From contig DATJPD010000184.1 in assembly GCA_035506575.1 (NCBI GenBank), positions 70,636-134,635 on the forward strand: a DNA stretch of 64,000 nt, read 5' to 3'. Each line of letters opens with the position of its first letter. Positions within the stretch are counted from its first letter, which is position 1. Made by a program: the position numbers and the translations under genes. Source of the DNA: DATJPD01 sp035506575 (GTDB lineage Bacteria > Pseudomonadota > Alphaproteobacteria > CACIAM-22H2). The notes under the pieces are model-generated. The model worked only from the letters and a program-made list of their open reading frames with translations. It ran no database searches and had not been told where the DNA came from. Positions 8,064 through 16,701 of the stretch are shown here, in pieces.

Positions 8064-9044
8064 TTATTCTTCGTGGATATCGGCCGCAGCAATGACCTGG
8101 CGCCATTTCTCCGTATCGGTCCGGATGCGGGCTGCGAACGCGGCCGGCGTACCGGCCGCAGGCTCGAAGCCCTGCGCGATGAGCGCCTCCTTGAGCTCCG
8201 GGGCCGCGAGTGCCGCCACGATCTCGCGGTTGAGACGTTCGACGATCGCGGGTGAGGTGCGGGCCGGCGCCAGCACGCCAAGCCACAGCGAAGCCTCGTA
8301 GCCCGGCAGCGCCGCCTCGGCGATCGTCGGAATGTCGGGGAGGGTGGTTACGCGCGCTGCACTGGTGACGCCGAGTGCCCGCAGCCGTCCGTCGCGGATA
8401 TAGGGCAGCGTCGGCGCGATCGTGGCGAACTGCAGCTGGATCCGCCCGGCAACGATGTCGACCACCGACTGCGCCGAGCTCTTGTACGGCACGTGCGTGA
8501 GGACGACACCGGCCGTGCTGGCGAAGAGCTGGCCGGCGAGATGCGCGAGGCTGGCCGGGCCGGCCGACCCGTAATTGAGGCCGCCCGGATTCGCCTTTGC
8601 GAGCGCGATCAGCTCACCGGTCGTCGTCGCCGGGACCGCCGGCGCCACGACCAGCACATAGGGCGCTTCGGCGACGAGGGATACGGGTGCGAAGTCGGTG
8701 ACTGGGTCGTAGTCGAGATGCGGGTTGAGGCTGGGCGCGAGGGTCTGCGTACTCGCGGTGCCCAGCACGAGCGTGTAGCCGTCCGCTGCGGCGTGTGCCA
8801 CGACGCCGACGCCGATATTGCCGCTGGCACCCGCGCGATCGTCGATCACGATGGTCTTGCCGAGCGATGCCGACAGCGAATTGCCGAGCAGGCGCGCGAC
8901 CGTGTCCGAGGCGCTGCCCGCCGGGAAGGGGACGATCATGCGGATGGGCCTGGCCGGCCAGCCGTCCGGCAGCGCCTGGGCCACGGCCGTGCCCGTGGCG
9001 GCGAGTCCGACGACGACCGCGAGCCCGGCGAGGCGGATGATCAT
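8064..9044 (-). CDS. Bug-family (TctC-like) periplasmic solute receptor
   Basis: 326 residues from the ATG at 9044, chosen because GGTGGAGC precedes it; 15 more codons are open upstream but are not signal-peptide-like. Signal peptide MIIRLAGLAVVVGLAATGTA is followed by the Bug core: GWPARPIRMIVPFPAGSASD, IDDRAGASGNIG, AADGYTLVLGT, VPYKSSAQSVVDIVAG. No permease genes are adjacent. It is one of four Bug receptors in the window, all without TctAB partners. Confidence 0.92.
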   Translation of the reverse strand: MIIRLAGLAVVVGLAATGTAVAQALPDGWPARPIRMIVPFPAGSASDTVARLLGNSLSASLGKTIVIDDRAGASGNIGVGVVAHAAADGYTLVLGTASTQTLAPSLNPHLDYDPVTDFAPVSLVAEAPYVLVVAPAVPATTTGELIALAKANPGGLNYGSAGPASLAHLAGQLFASTAGVVLTHVPYKSSAQSVVDIVAGRIQLQFATIAPTLPYIRDGRLRALGVTSAARVTTLPDIPTIAEAALPGYEASLWLGVLAPARTSPAIVERLNREIVAALAAPELKEALIAQGFEPAAGTPAAFAARIRTDTEKWRQVIAAADIHEE

Positions 9045-9105
9045 GCTCCACCTTCTCACGTTTTCGCTACGCGAGATAGCCGGGCACAAGTAACATCATG
9101 CGAGG

Positions 9106-9564
9106 ATGACGATCAGCACGCGCCATTTCCTGGTTCACGATGGCGAAATCCGGCCGCTGACGCAGAACGTCCTGCACCGCCTGCGGCGCGGCGACGTGCG
9201 GCTGCCGGGCTACGCGGGACAGGATTTGCATGTGGTCGACGTCAGCGTCGAGATGAAAGAGCGGACGCCCATCAAGGTTCGCGGAGTTACGACCACGGTT
9301 CTGTCGCTCGACGACAAGGGTGGCCTGCGGTCGCGTCTGCTCGAGGATCTGCGGGCTTCCTTGTCTGCCTCGCGGACCGGGCGCGCACCGGGACGGGAGC
9401 GCTGGTCGCCCTCGCCAGCACAGCTCGACCGCATCACGGAGCTCGCTTTGGCCCGCCGGCCGTCGAAGCTCAAATCGCCGCGCGCGATCCCTGACGCCAC
9501 GCCGGGTCGTGGCCGGTCGCGGAGACCGCGACGGGTTGACGGTCAAGGCCGGAGAGTAGTTTGA
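9106..9564 (+). CDS. Conserved hypothetical protein
   Basis: 152 residues, very Arg-rich in its C-terminal third. The N-terminal part (TRHFLVHDGEIRPLTQNVLHRL, then RLPGYAGQDLHVVDVSVEMK) resembles small alphaproteobacterial hypotheticals of unknown function; I do not recognise a named domain. The basic tail could bind nucleic acid, but that is only a guess. It lies between the divergent Bug gene and a receiver-domain gene 50 bp downstream. Confidence 0.6.
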   Translation: MTISTRHFLVHDGEIRPLTQNVLHRLRRGDVRLPGYAGQDLHVVDVSVEMKERTPIKVRGVTTTVLSLDDKGGLRSRLLEDLRASLSASRTGRAPGRERWSPSPAQLDRITELALARRPSKLKSPRAIPDATPGRGRSRRPRRVDGQGRRVV

Positions 9565-9613
9565 TTTTCGCCGGACAGTTCGAGTCAGCGCGAGTTGAAC
9601 GCAGGGGAGCCGG

Positions 9614-9985
9614 ATGAACGTGGCCAATCTCTCCGGTCGCCGGATCCTCGTCGTCGAGGACGATCTGATGATCGCCATGCTGATCGACGACGTCCTGAAG
9701 GAGGCCGGCTGCGACGTGGTCGGCCCGTTGCCCCGGCTTGCCCCGGCGCTGCAGGCGGCCAGCTCCGAGCGCCTGGATGGAGCATTGCTCGACATCAATC
9801 TCGCCGGCGAGCTCGTGTCCCCGGTGGCCGATCGTCTGATCGAGCGCGGCGTGCCGTTCCTCTTCCTCACCGGCTATGGCTGGCACATGCTGCCCGAGCG
9901 CTTCCACACCCGGCCCCTGGTGACCAAGCCGTGCCGCCAGGACATCTTGCTCAGCGCGCTCGCGCGGGCGGTGGCGGCGCACTGA
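9614..9985 (+). CDS. Single-domain response regulator (REC)
   Basis: 123 residues consisting only of a CheY-like receiver. The acidic pocket is ILVVEDD (E15, D16), the phosphorylatable Asp is D60 in LLDINL, and a conserved Thr (LTGYG) and Lys (VTKP) complete the site. There is no output domain. Two paralogues, at 44272-44676 and 50035-50436, share the VVGP, ALLDI and VPF-TGY segments. A partner kinase is not adjacent here; the HWE kinase at 46-49.6 kb is one candidate. Confidence 0.93.
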   Translation: MNVANLSGRRILVVEDDLMIAMLIDDVLKEAGCDVVGPLPRLAPALQAASSERLDGALLDINLAGELVSPVADRLIERGVPFLFLTGYGWHMLPERFHTRPLVTKPCRQDILLSALARAVAAH

Positions 9986-9987
9986 GC

Positions 9988-10524
9988 CTACATCTTCTCA
10001 TCGCGCTCGATCTGCAGCGCCTCGAGCACGCGGCTGTGCATGTTGTAGGTGCCGATCAGCGCCGTAAGCTCGACGATCTGACGCTCGCTGAAATGCCGGC
10101 GCAGCGGCTCGAACACGGCGTCGGGGGCCCTGATCTCCTTCGTCACGGCGTCGACATAGGCCAGAACGGCCTGCTCGCGTGCATCGAACAGGGGTGAGCC
10201 GCGCCAGTCTGCCATCAGCGCATCGCACTGCGCCAGCGTGACACCTTCGTCGAGCGCCATCTTCGGCACGTGCGCCTTCAGCACGTACTCGGCGCGGTTC
10301 AAGGCGCCGATGCGGATGATCGCGATCTCGCGGATCTTGCCGTCGATCTGGGTCTCCCAGCGGATGGCGTTGTTCTGGTCGAACCATTTTTCGGCCACCG
10401 GCGGGCTGTGCAGGAGCATCCGGTAGAGGTTCAGCAGCAGCCCGCGCCGCCGTCCCTTGATGCGCGCAATCAGTGGTGCGAGCTCCGGATGGTCTTCTTC
10501 CTCGATCAGGCTGACGCGGGCCAT
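9988..10524 (-). CDS. Carboxymuconolactone decarboxylase (CMD) family protein
   Basis: 178 residues, all helical, of the AhpD/CMD superfamily. The core NRAEYVLKAHVPKMALDEG aligns with the usual EYxWxxHxxxA region, and no CxxC pair is present, so a peroxidase of AhpD type is unlikely and a gamma-carboxymuconolactone-decarboxylase-like or unknown role is more probable. Its stop codon lies 2 bp from that of the convergent receiver gene. Members of this subtype often sit in aromatic-degradation regions, which fits the catabolic genes further right. Confidence 0.87.
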   Translation of the reverse strand: MARVSLIEEEDHPELAPLIARIKGRRRGLLLNLYRMLLHSPPVAEKWFDQNNAIRWETQIDGKIREIAIIRIGALNRAEYVLKAHVPKMALDEGVTLAQCDALMADWRGSPLFDAREQAVLAYVDAVTKEIRAPDAVFEPLRRHFSERQIVELTALIGTYNMHSRVLEALQIERDEKM

Positions 10525-10580
10525 GGGGGTCCTTTCGGTAAGCTGCTCTGCTTTCAGCTATGATAAGCGCGAGATACTTG

Positions 10581-11762
10581 ATGTCTGTACCGAACACTCA
10601 ACCGATCGTCGACTGGCTGATCGACGGGGCCCGTTCCGGCGCGACTGCGGCGGCTGTCCTGGCGCAGCTCTGCGGCCGTCTGACCGACGCCGGCATACCG
10701 CTGTGGCGGGTCGCGGTGTTCGTGCAGACCCTGCATCCGAACGTGATGGGGCGGCGCTTGCTGTGGCGGCCCGGCGCCGATGTCGAAATCAGCGAAGCAT
10801 CCTTCGACCTGAGGGACGCCGAGACCTACAGGGGGAGCCCGGTCGTGCGCGTCTACGAGACGGCGCAGCCCTTCCGGCGCCATCTCGCGGACCCGTCCTG
10901 CCCGCGTGACTTCGAGACGGTTGAGGAACTGCGCGCGGAAGGAGCTACGGATTACGTGATCTGGCCGCTGATCTTCTCCAACGGGGAGGTGCATGCGGTG
11001 TCCTGCACGACGCGGCAGGAAGGCGGCTTCACCGAGGCGCAGATCGCCGGCCTCGATGCGATCATGAAGCCGCTCGCGCGCGTTGCCGAAAGCCACGCCC
11101 TGCGCCGCACCGCCGTCAATCTTCTCGACACCTATGTCGGGATCCACGCCGGCGAGCGTATCCTGGCCGGCAAGATCCGCCGCGGCTATACGGAACGGAT
11201 CCGCGCGGTGATCTGGCTGTCCGACATGCGCGGGTTCACGGCGCTGTCCGACCGGATTCCGCCGGCGGAGCTCGTCGATCTCCTCAACCGCTACTTCGAT
11301 TGCCAGGTGCCGGCGATTGTCGAGCACGGCGGGGAGGTCCTCAAATTCATCGGTGACGGCCTTCTGGCGATCTTTCCCGTGGCCGACGACGAGTCCGATG
11401 CCGAGTGGGCGTGCAACGACGTGCTCGTCGCGGCGCGTAAGGCGCGCTCGAACGTCGCGGCGTTGAACGCGGCTGTCGGCGATCAAGCGCGTGAGCTGCG
11501 TTTCGGACTTGCCCTTCATGTCGGGGAAGTGTTGTACGGCAATATCGGCGGCGGCAACCGGCTCGACTTCACCTGCATCGGGCCTGCGGTCAATCTCGCC
11601 GCGCGGCTCGAGCGGCTGACCGCGCCGCTCCGGCGGACGGTTCTGGCATCCGATCGCTTCGCGCGCCATTGCCAGCCGCCGCTGGTTTCGCTGGGTGAAT
11701 ACACGCTTCCGGGCTTTGGCGCGGCCCAGGCGGCGTACGGCTTGGCGGACGAAGGCGAATAG
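10581..11762 (+). CDS. Class III adenylate/guanylate cyclase
   Basis: About 393 residues. The C-terminal half is a class III cyclase catalytic domain: metal-binding Asp residues in LSDMRGFTALSD and KFIGDGLLAIF, and FTCIGPAVNLAARLE with the conserved Asn and Arg. The N-terminal 180 residues look like a GAF-type sensory region, and no membrane helix is visible. It should make cAMP (or cGMP) in the cytosol. The start is uncertain: ATG 10560 and ATG 10581 are both in frame and neither has a clear ribosome site. Confidence 0.9.
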   Translation: MSVPNTQPIVDWLIDGARSGATAAAVLAQLCGRLTDAGIPLWRVAVFVQTLHPNVMGRRLLWRPGADVEISEASFDLRDAETYRGSPVVRVYETAQPFRRHLADPSCPRDFETVEELRAEGATDYVIWPLIFSNGEVHAVSCTTRQEGGFTEAQIAGLDAIMKPLARVAESHALRRTAVNLLDTYVGIHAGERILAGKIRRGYTERIRAVIWLSDMRGFTALSDRIPPAELVDLLNRYFDCQVPAIVEHGGEVLKFIGDGLLAIFPVADDESDAEWACNDVLVAARKARSNVAALNAAVGDQARELRFGLALHVGEVLYGNIGGGNRLDFTCIGPAVNLAARLERLTAPLRRTVLASDRFARHCQPPLVSLGEYTLPGFGAAQAAYGLADEGE

Positions 11763-11816
11763 GTGGCTTGTTTGGGACGCTTTACAGCGCCGGGGCGCTT
11801 TAGTAGGGTGCGCGCC

Positions 11817-11894
11817 ATGCTTCGTTCGACGACCAAGCGCGTGAAGACTCTCAAGACGCCCACCGGTGGGGCGCCTGGGGTTGTTGCGTGCTGA
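11817..11894 (+). CDS. Candidate leader peptide upstream of asd
   Basis: A 25-codon frame beginning MLRSTTKRVKTLKTPT, with five Thr and three Lys codons in the first 16. It ends in TGA 26 bp before a terminator-like hairpin and about 100 bp before asd, the common enzyme for Lys, Thr and Met. A weak promoter (TTTACA at 11781, 17 bp, TAGGGT at 11804) would start RNA almost exactly at this ATG, as seen for leaderless trpL in rhizobia. It is too short to prove coding by composition, so treat it as an inference. Confidence 0.45.
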   Translation: MLRSTTKRVKTLKTPTGGAPGVVAC

Positions 11895-11920
11895 GTTCGA
11901 GCGACTGACGCAAATCCCCG

Positions 11921-11947
11921 AGGCCCCGCCGGAAACGGACGGGGCCT
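11921..11947 (+). promoter_or_regulatory. Attenuator-like hairpin upstream of asd
   Basis: AGGCCCCGCCG (11921-11931) pairs with CGG, a bulged A, then CGGGGCCT (ending at 11947) around a GAAA tetraloop; a short T-containing stretch follows. The left arm also pairs with GGGCCTCG at 11958-11965, giving a mutually exclusive alternative fold. This is the layout expected of transcription attenuation coupled to the leader peptide just upstream. Confidence 0.55.
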
Positions 11948-11994
11948 TGGTGTTTCTGGGCCTCGTCTCCGCCGGCACAACGATGGAGACGATC

Positions 11995-13050
11995 ATGGCT
12001 GTCACCGACATTCTGCCCTCACGACCCGCCGCGGGAGCCCGCGCTGCACCCAGTGTCGCGGTGGTCGGCGCCACCGGCGCGGTGGGACGCGAGTTCCTGC
12101 AGGTCTTCGAAAAGCGCGGCTTCCCGCGCTCGGGCCTGCGGCTGCTCGCGTCACCGCGCTCGGCCGGTCGGCGCTTGGTGTGTGGCGATGCCTCCATCGC
12201 GGTCGAGGCGCTGGCCGAGGACAGCTTCGCCGGAATCGACGTGGCGTTGTTCTCGGCGGGAAGCGCCATCGCCAAGGAATTCGCGCCGCGCGCCGTCGCC
12301 GCCGGTGCCGTCGTGATCGACAATTCCTCGGCGTTCCGTATGGATCCGGCGGTCCCGTTGGTGATTCCCGAGATCAATCCGGAGGCGATCGGCCGCCATC
12401 GCGGGATCATCGCCAACCCGAACTGTGTGGCCATCATCGCCGGGATGGCGCTGTGGCCGATCCATTGCCGCAATCCGATCCGCCGGGTGATCATGAGCAC
12501 CTATCAGTCGGCCTCGGGCGGCGGGGCGGCGGCCATGGCCGAGCTCACGGATTCGACCGCGGCGTTCCTCGCCGGCCAGGCGCATGCGCCGCGCGTGTTG
12601 CCGCATCCCTACGCATTCAACCTGTTCAGCCACAACACACCGGTCGATCCGGCAAGCGGGTTCAACGGCGAAGAGATCAAGGTGATGAACGAGACGCGAA
12701 AGATCTTTTCCGCACCCGACCTGCGTATCTCGGTCACGTGCGTCCGCGTCCCCGTCTTGCGCGCTCACTCGATCGCGCTGACGCTCGAATGCGAGCAGCC
12801 GATCGCGCCCGAGGCGGCACGCGCGTGGCTGGCCGCCGCACCCGGCGTGCGCATCGTCGACGATGCGGCGGAGAACCACTTCCCGATGCCGGCCGAGGCC
12901 TCCGGCCAAGACGAGGTTCTGGTCGGGCGCATCCGCCGCGACGTGAGCGATCCCACCGGGCACTCCGTCGCGCTGTTCGTGGCGGGCGACCAGCTCCTGA
13001 AGGGAGCCGCGCTCAACGCCGTCCAGATCGCCGAGCGGCTGCTGCCCTGA
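11995..13050 (+). CDS. asd: Aspartate-semialdehyde dehydrogenase
   Basis: 351 residues from the ATG at 11995 (an ATG four codons earlier is also possible). It reduces beta-aspartyl phosphate to aspartate semialdehyde in the Lys/Thr/Met/diaminopimelate pathway. The NADP-binding motif VAVVGATGAVGREFL is near residue 20-35, the nucleophile is Cys144 in NPNCVAI, STYQSASGGGAAAM follows, and VPVLRAHS carries a catalytic-site His. Length fits the family. It stands alone behind a probable attenuator. Confidence 0.96.
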   Translation: MAVTDILPSRPAAGARAAPSVAVVGATGAVGREFLQVFEKRGFPRSGLRLLASPRSAGRRLVCGDASIAVEALAEDSFAGIDVALFSAGSAIAKEFAPRAVAAGAVVIDNSSAFRMDPAVPLVIPEINPEAIGRHRGIIANPNCVAIIAGMALWPIHCRNPIRRVIMSTYQSASGGGAAAMAELTDSTAAFLAGQAHAPRVLPHPYAFNLFSHNTPVDPASGFNGEEIKVMNETRKIFSAPDLRISVTCVRVPVLRAHSIALTLECEQPIAPEAARAWLAAAPGVRIVDDAAENHFPMPAEASGQDEVLVGRIRRDVSDPTGHSVALFVAGDQLLKGAALNAVQIAERLLP

Positions 13051-13063
13051 GCCGCAGAGCGAG

Positions 13064-13091
13064 CCGTCAGCGGTCCGTCGACCGCTGACGG
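13064..13091. terminator. Bidirectional hairpin between convergent genes
   Basis: A perfect 11-bp inverted repeat, CCGTCAGCGGT (13064-13074) with ACCGCTGACGG (13081-13091) and a 6-nt loop, lies between the stops of asd and the BMP-family receptor gene. It lacks a clean T-run on either strand, so termination may be Rho-assisted. Confidence 0.6.
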
Positions 13092-13106
13092 CGGACGGCT
13101 TTCGGA

Positions 13107-14192
13107 TTATTTCGGCAGCTGGCCTTCGATTCCCTGGGCCAGCCAGTTCATGCCGGAGATCGCCTTGTCGTCGAGCGTTTGACCGGCCGCGACCTTGATG
13201 GCGCCGCTCTGGTCCTTGATCGGTCCCTTGAAGATGACGATCTTGCCGACCGCGATGTCGTTCTCGGTCTGCTTGGCGAGGCCGACGACGTCGCCCGGCA
13301 TGTTGGCGTACGGCGCCATGCGCAGCATGTCGGCGGCGAGGCCGCCCCACACGTCGGTGCTCGTCCACTTTCCGTCCATCACCAGCTTCACGCGGTCGAT
13401 GTAATAGGGACCCCAGTTGTCGATGGAGGCCGTGAGCTGCGCCTTGGGCGCCAGCTTCATCATGTCGCTCGCCTGGCCGAAGCCGAGCTTGCCGCGCTGC
13501 TCGGCCACCTGCAAAGGAGCCGCGGAATCGGTGTGCTGCGCCAGAATATCCGCGCCCTGGTCGAGCAGCGCCTTCGCCGCGTCGCCTTCCTTGCCCGGGT
13601 TGTACCACTCGTTGATCCACACCATCTTGATCCGCGCCTGCGGATTGACGCTGTGCATGCCCTGGATGAACGCGTTGAGGCCCATGACCACTTCGGGGAT
13701 CGGAACCGAGCAGATGTATCCGACCGTGCCGGTCTTCGAGAGCTTGCCCGCGATCACCCCCTGGATGTAGCGGCCTTCGTAGAAGCGGATGTTATAGGTC
13801 GCGAGGTTCTTCGCCCGCTTGTAGCCGGTCGCGTGCTCGAAATAGATCTTCGGAAACTTCTGCGCCACCTGCACGGTCGGGTTCATGAAGCCGAACGAGG
13901 TGGCGAAGATGAGATTGTTGCCCTTGTTGGCGAGCTCGGTCAGCACGCGCCCGCAATCCGGGCCTTCCGGCACGTTCTCGACGAAGGTCGTCTTGACCTT
14001 GTCGCCATACGCCGCCTCGACGGCCTTGCGGCCCTGGTCGTGCTGGTAGCTGTAGCCGAAATCGGACACCGGCCCCACGTAGATGAACGCCGCGTTCAGC
14101 GGGCCGGCCGCCTGGGCCTGCCGCAGGATCGCGGGTGCGGCGCCGGCGACGACGCCCGCGCCGAGCAGTTTCGTGAAGGTCCTTCGCTTCAT
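13107..14192 (-). CDS. BMP-family (PnrA/Med-like) ABC transporter substrate-binding protein
   Basis: 361 residues. The leader MKRRTFTKLLGAGVVAGAAP carries a twin-arginine-like motif (RRTFTK), so export by the Tat system is likely. The mature part is the Bmp/PnrA periplasmic receptor fold: AAFIYVGPVSDFGYSYQHDQGRK, TFVENVPEG, FATSFGFM, YICSVPIPEV. Characterised relatives bind purine nucleosides. No permease is adjacent; a matching set of two BMP-type permeases and an ATPase is encoded at 29.3-32.8 kb and is its probable partner. It is divergent from a molybdenum hydroxylase gene 162 bp away. Confidence 0.93.
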   Translation of the reverse strand: MKRRTFTKLLGAGVVAGAAPAILRQAQAAGPLNAAFIYVGPVSDFGYSYQHDQGRKAVEAAYGDKVKTTFVENVPEGPDCGRVLTELANKGNNLIFATSFGFMNPTVQVAQKFPKIYFEHATGYKRAKNLATYNIRFYEGRYIQGVIAGKLSKTGTVGYICSVPIPEVVMGLNAFIQGMHSVNPQARIKMVWINEWYNPGKEGDAAKALLDQGADILAQHTDSAAPLQVAEQRGKLGFGQASDMMKLAPKAQLTASIDNWGPYYIDRVKLVMDGKWTSTDVWGGLAADMLRMAPYANMPGDVVGLAKQTENDIAVGKIVIFKGPIKDQSGAIKVAAGQTLDDKAISGMNWLAQGIEGQLPK

Positions 14193-14354
14193 GGCTCCCC
14201 CTGTTTCAAATCGGTGACTCTGATTATCACAGCTTGAGGCGGCTGCTAAGGGGGCGTGGGCGGATTGGCGCCAAAACCGGCCCGATGCTACAAGGCAAGG
14301 ATGGTCGATCTGCTAGCGCCTGCGGCCTATACATACGCGTCGGCCGGGCACTGA

Positions 14355-16691
14355 ATGGCGACGCGCTATTTCGGCGCGCCGGTGACGCGCAATGAAGACG
14401 GCAGGCTCCTGACCGGCCGCGCGCTGTTCGTCGACGACATCGATCTGCCGAACATGCTGCATGCCGCCCTCGTGCGCAGCCCGCACGCGCATGCCCGCAT
14501 CCGCGCCGTCGATACGACGGCGGCACTCCGCCGGCCCGGGGTGGTGGCGGTCTATACGGCGGCCGATCTCGGCGAGGTTGGCCGGCCTGGGCCGCTGCTG
14601 GTGCCGCCACCGCCGATCAAGGACATCGTCTTTCACGAGCGCACGCAAGTGCCGCTGGCCAAGGATAAGGTCAAGCACGTGGGAGAGCCGGTGGCCTTCG
14701 TGGTGGCCGAGAGCCGCTACGTCGCCGAGGACGCCGCGGCCGACGTCGCCGTGGATTACGACCCGCTGCCGGCGGTCGTCGACCTGGAGGCGGCGCTGCG
14801 GCCGAAGGCGCCGCTGGTGCACGACGATCTCCACAGCAACATGGCGGCGCGCGCCCGACAGGCACGGGGCGATTACGCCTCCGCCGCGGCCCGCGCGCAC
14901 AAGGTGATCCGCCGGCGTTTGACCTACGACCGCGGCGCCTCGCACCCGATCGAAACGCGCGGCGTCGTCGCGCAGTGGGACGACAAGGCCGACCGGCTGA
15001 CGGTCTGGGACACCACGCAGGCTCCGGTGTTCCTGCGCGGCGGCCTCGCGGCCCTGTTTGGGCTGAGCGAGCACCAGGTGCGGGTCGTCGCCCCCTTCAT
15101 CGGCGGCGGCTTCGGTCCGAAGATCATGCTCTTCTATCCCGAAGAGGTGTTGGTGCCGTGGGCGGCGCGCCGGCTCGACCGCCCGGTGAAGTGGATCGAG
15201 GATCGGCACGAGCATTTTTTCGCCACGACCCAGGAGCGCGGCCAGACGCACGATGCCGAGATGGCGGTCGACAAAGACGGCCGGATCCTCGGAATCAAGG
15301 ACGTGTTCCTGCACGATACGGGCGCCTATGACCCGTACGGCCTCACCGTCCCGATCAACAGCCAGTGCACGCTGCTTGGACCGTATGTCGTGCCGGCTTA
15401 CGACAGCACCTTCACCGCCGTCTTCACCAACAAGCCGATCGTGACCCCGTATCGCGGGGCCGGGCGCCAGCACGGCGTGTTCGTGGTCGAGCGGCTGCTC
15501 GACATCGCAGCGCGCGAGCTCGGCATCGACCGCACCGAAATCCGCCGCCGCAATTACATCGCGCCCGACGCGTTCCCGTACAAGAACGAGATCATCTACC
15601 AGGATTTCACAGCCCTCGAATACGACAGCGGCAATTACGGCCCGATCCTGGACAAGGCCCTCGATCTCGTCGGCTACGAGCGGTTCTTAAAGGAGGAACA
15701 GCCGCGCCTGCGTGCGCAAGGCCGCCATGTCGGCATCGGCGTGGTCTCATATGTCGAAGGCACCGGCATCGGGCCCTATGAGGGCGCGAGGGTGCAGGTG
15801 CAGGCGAGCGGCAAGGTGAGTCTCGCCACCGGCGTCGGCACGCAGGGGCAGGGGCATTTCACCAGCTTCGCGCAGATCATCGCCGATCAGGTCGGGGTCG
15901 ACGTGCGCGACGTCGACGTCGTCACCGGCGACACCGACCAGTTCTATTGGGGGGCGGGGACCTTTGCCAGCCGCGGTGCCGTCGTCGCCGGCAACGCGAT
16001 CAACGAGGCGGCCAAGGTCGTGCGCCAGAAGATACTGCGGCTTGCCGCCGAGCACTTCGAATGCGCCGAAGCCGACCTCGAGCTCGAGAACGGCGAGGTC
16101 TCGGTGACCGGTGTGCCAGGGCGCAGCATCAAGCTCGGCGTGCTCGCCGGCCGGGCCAATCCGATGCGCGGCGCGGTGAAGCCCGGAACGGAACCGGGCC
16201 TCGAGGCGACCAGCTATTTCGGCCCGCCGATGGGTGCCACGGCGAGCGGGGTGCACGCGATGATCGTCGAGATCGACCCGGAGACCATGGCCGTCGATAT
16301 CCGCAAATACGTGGTCGTGCATGACTGCGGCACGGTGATCAATCCGCTGATCCTCGCAGGGCAGATCCAGGGCGGCGTGGCGCAGGGGATCGGCAACGCG
16401 TTCTACGAAGAACTGATTTTCGACGAGCAGGGCCAGATCAAGAATGCGTCGCTCGCCGAGTACCTGCTGCCGACGGCTCTCGACGTGCCGGAGGTCACGA
16501 CCGGCCACACCGTGACGCCATCGCCGCTCAATCCGCTCGGCATCAAGGGTGCCGGGGAGGCGGGCGCGATTCCGGTCGGCGCCCTGTTCGCGCAGGCAGT
16601 CGAAGACGCGCTCGACCTCGGACGCCGCGGCCTCGAGGTGCTCGACATCCCGCTCAATCCCAACCGCCTTTGGAAGCTCGCGCGCGGCTGA
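14355..16691 (+). CDS. Xanthine dehydrogenase-family molybdopterin-binding (large) subunit
   Basis: 778 residues of the aldehyde oxidase/xanthine dehydrogenase large subunit. The N-terminal RLLTGRALFVDDI, FIGGGFGPK, YRGAGRQ and GTQGQGHFTSFAQI motifs line the molybdenum cofactor, and the catalytic Glu is E735 in GAGEAG. The active-site loop is YRGAGR rather than the Cys-containing loop of CO dehydrogenase, so it is a hydroxylase of an aldehyde or N-heterocycle, substrate unknown. The usual FAD (CoxM) and 2Fe-2S (CoxS) subunit genes are absent next to it, which is unusual. It is divergent from the BMP-type receptor. Confidence 0.93.
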   Translation: MATRYFGAPVTRNEDGRLLTGRALFVDDIDLPNMLHAALVRSPHAHARIRAVDTTAALRRPGVVAVYTAADLGEVGRPGPLLVPPPPIKDIVFHERTQVPLAKDKVKHVGEPVAFVVAESRYVAEDAAADVAVDYDPLPAVVDLEAALRPKAPLVHDDLHSNMAARARQARGDYASAAARAHKVIRRRLTYDRGASHPIETRGVVAQWDDKADRLTVWDTTQAPVFLRGGLAALFGLSEHQVRVVAPFIGGGFGPKIMLFYPEEVLVPWAARRLDRPVKWIEDRHEHFFATTQERGQTHDAEMAVDKDGRILGIKDVFLHDTGAYDPYGLTVPINSQCTLLGPYVVPAYDSTFTAVFTNKPIVTPYRGAGRQHGVFVVERLLDIAARELGIDRTEIRRRNYIAPDAFPYKNEIIYQDFTALEYDSGNYGPILDKALDLVGYERFLKEEQPRLRAQGRHVGIGVVSYVEGTGIGPYEGARVQVQASGKVSLATGVGTQGQGHFTSFAQIIADQVGVDVRDVDVVTGDTDQFYWGAGTFASRGAVVAGNAINEAAKVVRQKILRLAAEHFECAEADLELENGEVSVTGVPGRSIKLGVLAGRANPMRGAVKPGTEPGLEATSYFGPPMGATASGVHAMIVEIDPETMAVDIRKYVVVHDCGTVINPLILAGQIQGGVAQGIGNAFYEELIFDEQGQIKNASLAEYLLPTALDVPEVTTGHTVTPSPLNPLGIKGAGEAGAIPVGALFAQAVEDALDLGRRGLEVLDIPLNPNRLWKLARG

Positions 16692-16701
16692 GGGCGATCG
16701 T

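Noticed and set aside
10560..10580. Earlier cyclase start at ATG 10560
   Set aside because: Possible, but it adds seven residues without a ribosome site; kept as an alternative only.
14355..16691. CO dehydrogenase large subunit (CoxL form I)
   Set aside because: The active-site loop is YRGAGR, not the Cys-containing AYRCSFR loop, and CoxM/CoxS are absent.
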